Of a stretch of 64,000 nucleotides of DNA, positions 57,927 to 64,000 are shown piece after piece. The stretch covers positions 15,630,501 through 15,694,500 of the forward strand of contig OX365945.1 of assembly GCA_947247005.1 (NCBI GenBank). Reading direction: 5' to 3'. Source of the stretch: Spisula solida. Lineage: Eukaryota; Mollusca; Bivalvia; Venerida; Mactridae. The notes under the pieces are model-generated. The model saw only the letters and a program-made list of their open reading frames with translations, was not told the origin of the DNA and did not search any database. The position numbers were made by a program, and so were the translations under genes. Numbering within the stretch: position 1 is the first letter of the stretch; each line of letters opens with the position of its first letter.

Positions 57927-58003
57927 GCCAGCATAGCGCAGTTGGCAGAGCAGACAGTTACAAACGCCAAAGGAATAACGTTTTAGGTTCAACCCCCACT
58001 CAT
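57927..58003 (+). repeat. tRNA-like module (plus strand)
   Basis: A box TAGCGCAGTTGGCAGAG and B box AGGTTCAACCCCCACT lie in the expected order and spacing. The acceptor stem is unpaired, so it is not a functional tRNA. Confidence 0.5.
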
Positions 58004-58292
58004 TGTACTTTTTTTAAAAAAAAAAAGCATATGAATAAACCGTTGCTAATTTCTTTTTGTTTAATGCTCTCAGACTGACAAAAGAGTATAAAAATTAAAT
58101 TAATGAATGAAAATCGAAATCGAAAATTTCTCAAAAAGTGTAAATTACATGTACATATGCATAAAAGACCGACAAATAAGACAGAATGTTTAAGCATCGT
58201 ACAGGACGAACCAGTTTATGCACGTAAATATGTATCCATACATACATAGAATAAAAAAACCTCTATTTTATATAAAAGCAAAGTAAAAATAT

Positions 58293-58380
58293 GACGACTT
58301 CTGTAGGGCTTGAACTCAAAATTAAATATGTCAAAAACGAATATGTCCACGCACATATCCACTCAGCCACAGAGGCTACT
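58293..58380 (-). repeat. tRNA-like module (minus strand)
   Basis: Minus-strand AGCCTCTGTGGCTGAGTGG (A box, Leu/Ser-like D arm) and TGAGTTCAAGCCCTAC (B box), about 45 bases apart. The counterpart in the other copy is at 63085-63178. Confidence 0.5.
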
Positions 58381-58611
58381 GAATATGGCACGTTGCAATA
58401 TACAAATTAAATCCAGTGAATGGATGAAATTTGCTCTAATCCGATTAAATAGATAACAAAACATGTTCCCCTATATGCTTTGAATGCGATGAACCACGGA
58501 ATCCATGTTATCGAAATCTTTTTATATGTGATACGGTCCTTGATTTTAATCCATAACAAAAATATAGGCAATATTGTGATTGTTTTTGTACTGCAATTTA
58601 TCGCGTTGGAG

Positions 58612-60139
58612 TTATACTAGTAGCTAACAGTCTGATGGTCAATAATGTAGCTTTGAGACGAATTTCTTACCTTTTACTAATGTTCGTTTTGATTGTTTTG
58701 GTGGTTGATGTTGTTGTCTTTCAGATGCTATTGTCCTACTTTGAGACATGTAATAAAAGTGTTATAATTCTATAAGACACCTTACGATGTCCTTTTATCT
58801 AAAAAAGTTGATCATGTATAAACTTATCACTCAAATTAAGTTCAGACCTTTCTTTGATATAAGGCATAATTTCAGTCAGCAGTTTAGTGATACGTTTTTC
58901 GAAAGTTTTTAGGAAGTGTTTATTAAACATACATTATGACCAAACTGATGAGTATGTTTCAACCAAATTTTACCTGAGAGAGGACAATAGTCGAATGGGT
59001 ACACAAGCCATGTTTGAAGCACGAGATCCCCGACACAGCAAAGATATGCATGGAATTGCATTTCGTTTCGAATACCCCTCGTGTAGCAGATGGGGTATTC
59101 AAACAACACTTATCTTCCCCATTTTGGGTTTTCACTTGAGAATTGTATGACCATTTCCTAATGATATGCAAATACATTGAGGTACTTGCCTAGTTGTACG
59201 AGGGGTGTTCGAAAAGAAATGCAACCGCCATTGATCTAGAGAGGGAAACACTATAATAGTCTTAAAAAGGCATAGACTCATGGCAAGTTTCAAATGTTGT
59301 TTAGTAGGGATTCGGGGCCAAGTTTCAATATTCTGTGTATATAGCAATCCACTTGATGCTAAATCTGTATGACCTACATACCACAGGCAATCGTCGTATC
59401 ATATTTACAATTATCTCCCTTCAAGTTGAGGATCTTATGGAAGATTGATATATATTGTCAAATAAATTTCCTCGTGAAATGAAGTCTTTATTATTATATA
59501 TAGTTTTTAATATTATTATAAGTCTAAACTGTATATAGTGATAGTCTGTGAGTTTTTTTCTCTTCTGTAGCCGTCGCCAAATTCCTGTGCTACATACGAG
59601 CGATACGGGACTTCGTTAATCTCAACAACATTTACTCGTACGTCATAGAGCTTAATTACAGCGCATATCAATCATTAATTAAACACGTATTTTAGTACAA
59701 CATTACCTTTTAAACACTCATGTATTTGTAAATGACGGAAGTGTTTCCGGCAATAGTGTTTAACCTTTGGCTTTATTTGACAATCAAAGGGGAGAACATT
59801 TCCAAGGCCTGGTTCTGATTAAGTCACGTGCTCTCAACCTACGAAACTTAATTAAACATTTAGTCCGGTGGTTTTAAAATATAAAACTTAACAATTCAGT
59901 CAGGCGCTATAAAATATCATTAACTATTCAGTCAGTCGATTCTGCGCCTTATGTAAAATACACGAGTGCCTAGTGTTTATAAAATTCTCAAATAGAGAGA
60001 GTTCTTAATTTTGTGTAAATAATTATTAGGAGTAGTTAATGCGACAAACACAAGCTAATGTTATTTACGATGAATTTGGTAGAAAGGAATTGTCAAGTAG
60101 GCACTCATGGAATTAGATTTTTTTTTAAGCACATGCCGT
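58612..60139. other. No gene; mariner-type end remnants
   Basis: Minus-strand CGAGGGGTATTCGAAACG (about 59066-59085) and plus-strand CGAGGGGTGTTCGAAAAG (from about 59199) are a back-to-back pair of similar ends, each next to TA. They look like terminal inverted repeats of mariner-type elements whose bodies are missing. The rest is AT-rich. Confidence 0.4.
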
Positions 60140-60271
60140 AGAAATTATATCACAAAATACAGAGTTTAGACATTCCCCATCATCCGGTCATTGCTATACA
60201 TATATCTCTTTGTATAGTAATGACCGGATGATGGGGAATGTCTAAACTCGGTATTTTGTGGTATAATTTCT
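60140..60271. repeat. 132-bp near-perfect hairpin
   Basis: Arms of 61 bp (60140-60200, 60211-60271) pair with three mismatches around a 10-base loop. The central part ACATTCCCCATCATCCGGTC is perfectly mirrored. It could be a foldback MITE or the source of a hairpin RNA. No function is visible. Confidence 0.85.
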
Positions 60272-60395
60272 TAGGCCTATGGTAAAAGATAGTGACAATA
60301 CAGCTAGCTTAATATGAAAGAATTGGTTTATGATAAACGATTTTACTAGCATATACTGTTGTCAAAATGCAGAAATACCACAATAGACACTATAC

Positions 60396-62470
60396 TATAG
60401 TCCAGTTAGGATAGTGTGACAGTGGCGTTGCAGTTTTTGTGTACGCAAAAAAATCACAACCATTGTCTAAACAGGTAGAGCGAAGTTTAGTGTGTTAGTT
60501 TAGCATTTGAATTATAGTTGTTTGTATAATTTATAAAGTATAAGCCTTTACAATTGATTTTACACCGTTATAGTGGACTCTGTAGCAACGTTAAATGTCG
60601 CATCGACGCTAAATGTCGCACCTGACGTTAAATGTCGCAAGGCTGACGCTAAATGTCGCAACCGACGCTAAATGTCGCAATCCCTCCTGACGCTAAATGT
60701 CGCATCTGTGACGCTAAATGTCGCAACAAAATGGCCTGACGTTAAATGTCGCAACATTAACGCTAAAGTCGCAATCCTTTATAAACACTCATTTGTAGTA
60801 TTACTGTTCTAGTTTAAGTCCAGACGTATCCACAGTTCTTAGGGGTTTACCCAAAGGGGTACGACACATAAGCATTTAGTGATAAAAAACTGTTTTCAAA
60901 AAAAAAATATTTTTTTTACTTCTACTATGTAAATGTATATTGTATGAAATTTACACAGAAGAAATAAAAAAATATTTTTTTTGAAAAAAAAAATCACTGC
61001 AGGTTCATGACTGTGTCGAACTCGTAAAAATGCCGTACGGACCTTTCGGATTGATATCACCCTCGGGCTAAAGCCACTCGGGCGATTATGCTTCCTGCGG
61101 GCCGATTATCTAGACCCCGTCCTGCATAGCCTTGCATTATCCTCTAAGTAACTCATCGTGCGGGTTTGAATGCTACTTTTCGTAAACACAAATAAATTGA
61201 TGTCAACAGAATTTCAATTATGATTTACATAATTTTTTATTTAGTGTATTTTGCATTGTTCGACAAATACTCTGGAACTACACAGACCTTGGTCGTGATG
61301 AAACCAGTATAATTAAGTATAATCCGTAACGAAACGGGTTTCTACCGGGCATACCGTATATAACCATAATTCGGGTATTATGCTATGTTCTTCCCTGCCC
61401 ACATCGGTATGACACGCACTTTACTGGGACTCAACCGGTGTAGAGCCAGGGTTCAGCGCAGTCCAAATAATGCCGGTATACCACGGTTTATAAATAAATA
61501 AAATACCAGAATAGGTTTGCACCTATAGTGGATATCGAACCCATACTGTACGACGTCATACGGTCGTAGCAACACGGCTCGTCACGTTTAGCCCGAATCG
61601 ACTAAGAACTTCACGATGTCTCTAAGGTTCATACAACGGCACAAACCGGGGGTGCCAAACCGGCACAAGGTCGGCTGTCAGCTCAGAACCGGGATACACT
61701 GTGGATACAGCGGGATAATCCGTACTGAGACCGGGATGCAACATCGCGGTAGAGCTAATGTGTAGCAACGGTTGTAATCCAGTTTTGACTCCATATTTCG
61801 ATTCTGTTGAAATCTTGACCATTCCTCCCGGTAGCTCCTGATGACTACATGAGGCTTTAAACATTTTAAAACAATCGTGCCTCTTTTGCCAGTTTGATAA
61901 GAGTGTCACGGTTCACCATAGTTCGTCTTGCCGATCCAGCGTTGTTACGGTTGTACGACGGTTCACTGAACCGGTTATACCGAGTAAGATTCGGTTCATC
62001 CCGTTAAACCTAAAGGGGGTTCGACACATAAACGTTCAGTGATTAAAAACTGTTTTCAAAAAAATATTTTTATTTCTACTGTGTATATTTTATACAACAT
62101 ACATGTACTTAGAAGAAATAAAAAAATATTTTTTTAAAACAGTTTTTAATCACTACAGACTTATGTGTCGAACCCCTTTGGGTAAACCCCTAATAACTGT
62201 CGATACGTCTGGACTAAAACTAGAACAGTAATACTATAAAAGAGTGTTTATAAAGGATTGCGACATTTAGCGTTAATGTTGCGACATTTAACGTCACAGA
62301 TGCGACATTTAGCGTCAGGGGGGATTGCGACATTTAGCGTCGGTTGCGACATTTAGCGTCAGCCGTGCGACATTTAACGTCAGGTGCGACATTTAGCGTC
62401 GATGCGACATTTAACGTTGCTACAGACTCCACCGCTGCGTCAATGGATTTTTATCCTGACTGGACTAATA
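60396..62470. mobile_element. 2.1-kb element with mirrored arrays of GACGCTAAATGTCGCA
   Basis: The outermost TAGTCCAGT(T/C)AGGATA (about 60398-60413 and 62452-62468) is inverted. Inside begins a longer inverted repeat, GTGGA(C/G)TCTGTAGCAACG, at 60573 and ending 62432. It consists mainly of arrays of GACG(C/T)TAAATGTCGCA: nine copies at 60588-60773 and eight inverted copies at 62259-62418. The inverted arms continue through CCTTTATAAACACTC, GTAGTATTACTGTTCTAG and GGGGTTTACCCAAAGGGG, then AT-rich hairpins (about 60880-61000, 62040-62160). The central 1 kb shows no credible ORF. It is a non-autonomous foldback-type DNA transposon. Confidence 0.75.
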
Positions 62471-62604
62471 GTCTATACTACCCGTATTAGACGCTGGTTA
62501 GGTAGACAATTCGCTTAATGTTAAATGATTGTCAAAAACGATTACTGTCCTCATCTGGCGAGAAAACCTCGCCAAATACACCAATCAAGACATAACTTTC
62601 TTTC

Positions 62605-63305
62605 GATTTCGATAACCTGACCGTTCTTTTATATACGAAGGCTAAAACCTAAACGTAATACAGGTGATCCAGCTTTGATAACATGCATACTAATTTTTTA
62701 TTAGGCTACACAAATCACATAATTTTCAATTGCCAACATAGCTCAGTTGGCGGAGCAGAAAGTTTCAAAATCCAAAGGAATAAGGTTCAACCCCCACTCA
62801 CTGCTTGTATTTTTTAAATGCATATAAATAAGCCATTGCTAATTGTTGATTTGGCTTATGGTTTCGGGATGATAAAAAGACATTAAAAATAAATTCATGA
62901 TAAATCAAAAGTTACTTCAGGAAATCGAAAAGCAAGCAATGTTAATTACATACGAATAAAAGACATACTAATAGGGCAAAATGTTTTAGCATAGTACCAG
63001 ACGAACCGATTATGTATGTACCTATATTTTGATCAATACATAATATTATATCGAATGAACTTGAATCAATGCAATGTAAAAAATGACGACTTCTGCAGGG
63101 CTTGAACTCAAAACCAAGGATTTCAAGCGAATAATATTTCAGCCCACTCACACATGCACTCAGCCACAGAGGCTACTGAATGTAATGCATTGAAATACTG
63201 ATTTAATCCAATAAATGGATGCAATTTTGCTCTAATCCGATAACAAAACATGTTCCCCTAAACGCTTTGAATGCGCTGAACCAAGAAATCCATGTTATCG
63301 AAATC
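62605..63305. repeat. Composite repeat with two opposed tRNA-like modules (copy 2)
   Basis: Bounded by GATTTCGATAA (62605-62615) and its inverse (63295-63305). Contains plus-strand TAGCTCAGTTGGCGGAG ... AAGGTTCAACCCCCACT (about 62732-62800) and minus-strand AGCCTCTGTGGCTGAGTG ... GAGTTCAAGCCCTGC (63085-63178). It lacks the outer CTCCAACGCG inverted repeat of copy 1. Confidence 0.65.
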
Positions 63306-64000
63306 GGTTTATTAGGTGACCGGTCATTGCGCATGTTGTCAACATTTACGATTCATATCTAACCACCAAGAAGCAATTTATCTCTCTTTCTACTTATGTT
63401 CTGACATTAAGTGCAACATGGGAAATTACTAAAGGATATTACCTGTGAAGCGAAAAGCTTATCGAATTATATTTCAATTAACATGGATAGAAATTGTCAA
63501 ACATTTGAGACAATCCCTCCAATGTTATGTTGAATCCTTAGTAACTCTAAATACAAAATGATTCAATTCTTATGATACAGAAAGAAAATGTAAGAATTTT
63601 ATTTTTACATTAGATGACGTAGCATGTTCGCATGTTCTCATTGCTTGTTGTGTTACTCCGTGAACGCCGTATCACATTTGTAAAAGTTCTTGTAGCATAT
63701 TTTAGGTTGATGGAATCTTACTTTAGTACGAAGGTACCTGCGAAATATGGACATTTCTTGTTCTAGACTGAGTGAGTACAGCATAAATAGAGGATACAAA
63801 GCACGGTTTGGTGAAAAATAATTCAAATGTCTCAACCGCTGTAGCGAACAATTTTGCATCCGTCAACGCGTTTCGTAATTGAAAACATATGCCAATAACG
63901 CATGCATATATATATACATCGAATCAAGTAATATACATGTTTTTGCGTTGTGACAGATTGATCAACTATTCTACTTTATTTTTATACGTAAATGATTAAG
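63306..64000. other. No gene seen
   Basis: AT-rich sequence with only short random frames. Confidence 0.4.

Larger units (their letters stand above)
57800..58518. repeat. Composite repeat with two opposed tRNA-like modules (copy 1)
   Basis: Bounded by GATTTCGATAA (57800-57810) and its inverse (58508-58518). A plus-strand tRNA-like module lies near the left end and a minus-strand module near the right. A related copy with the same order lies at 62605-63305. Confidence 0.65.
57685..58611. mobile_element. 927-bp inverted-repeat unit around a SINE-like composite
   Basis: CTCCAACGCGATAAATTGCA with ATACAAAAACAA at 57685-57716 is inverted at 58580-58611 with one difference. The interior holds the 57800-58518 repeat. 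Confidence 0.65.

Noticed and set aside
60588..62418. CRISPR-like regularly repeated GACGCTAAATGTCGCA
   Set aside because: Spacers are 0-12 bp and shared between arms, the two arrays are mirror images, and the setting is eukaryotic. They are transposon ends.

Overview
The window looks like nuclear DNA of a bivalve mollusc, possibly a heterodont clam. It is AT-rich, genes are split by long introns, and it is packed with repeats. Several repeats are of types I associate with bivalves: GTCC-rich elements beginning with GGGGGCATA-like hairpins, pearl/Helitron-like elements opening with AGCTCACCTGTCAC and closing with GGGCCCTCTTGTT, tRNA-derived SINE heads, and RTE and CR1-type LINEs. There is no bacterial-style gene organisation. 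Assignment to species is not possible from the sequence alone.

One host gene can be assembled by splice phase. It is the 3' part of a plus-strand gene with five exons (4502-4804, 8246-8388, 14983-15148, 18956-19103, 21560-21780). All junctions use AG/GT and keep one frame, giving 326 residues and a stop. The protein has an acidic, repeated N-terminal stretch, a Cys-rich segment and an OTU/vertnin-like segment with a DNSC motif. Its introns hold most of the repeats of the first 22 kb.

The rest is a nest of mobile elements. At 0.1-4.0 kb, four layers of repeats sit inside each other. At 8.8-13.2 kb, a 161-bp tandem-repeat element was split by a full-length but dead RTE-type LINE with a 14-bp target duplication. 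At 26.3-36.6 kb, a 10.3-kb inverted-repeat element contains a pogo-like element and an apparently intact CR1-group LINE (SGNH-esterase ORF1 plus endonuclease/RT ORF2, 11-bp target duplication). At 38.75-50.73 kb, 32-bp inverted repeats bound a 12-kb unit. It contains a 912-bp block duplicated with one visible difference, a 248-bp block duplicated without visible difference, a 40-bp hairpin minisatellite and a nested 5.5-kb element. At 57.7-63.3 kb there are SINE-like composites, a 132-bp near-perfect hairpin, and an element whose long inverted ends are mirrored arrays of a 15-17-bp motif.

The most unusual items are the 12-kb unit, the mirrored-array element, the intact CR1-group LINE, and tandem repeats rich in AGGTCA nuclear-receptor half-sites. 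Coordinates of repeat edges were read by eye and may be off by a few bases.
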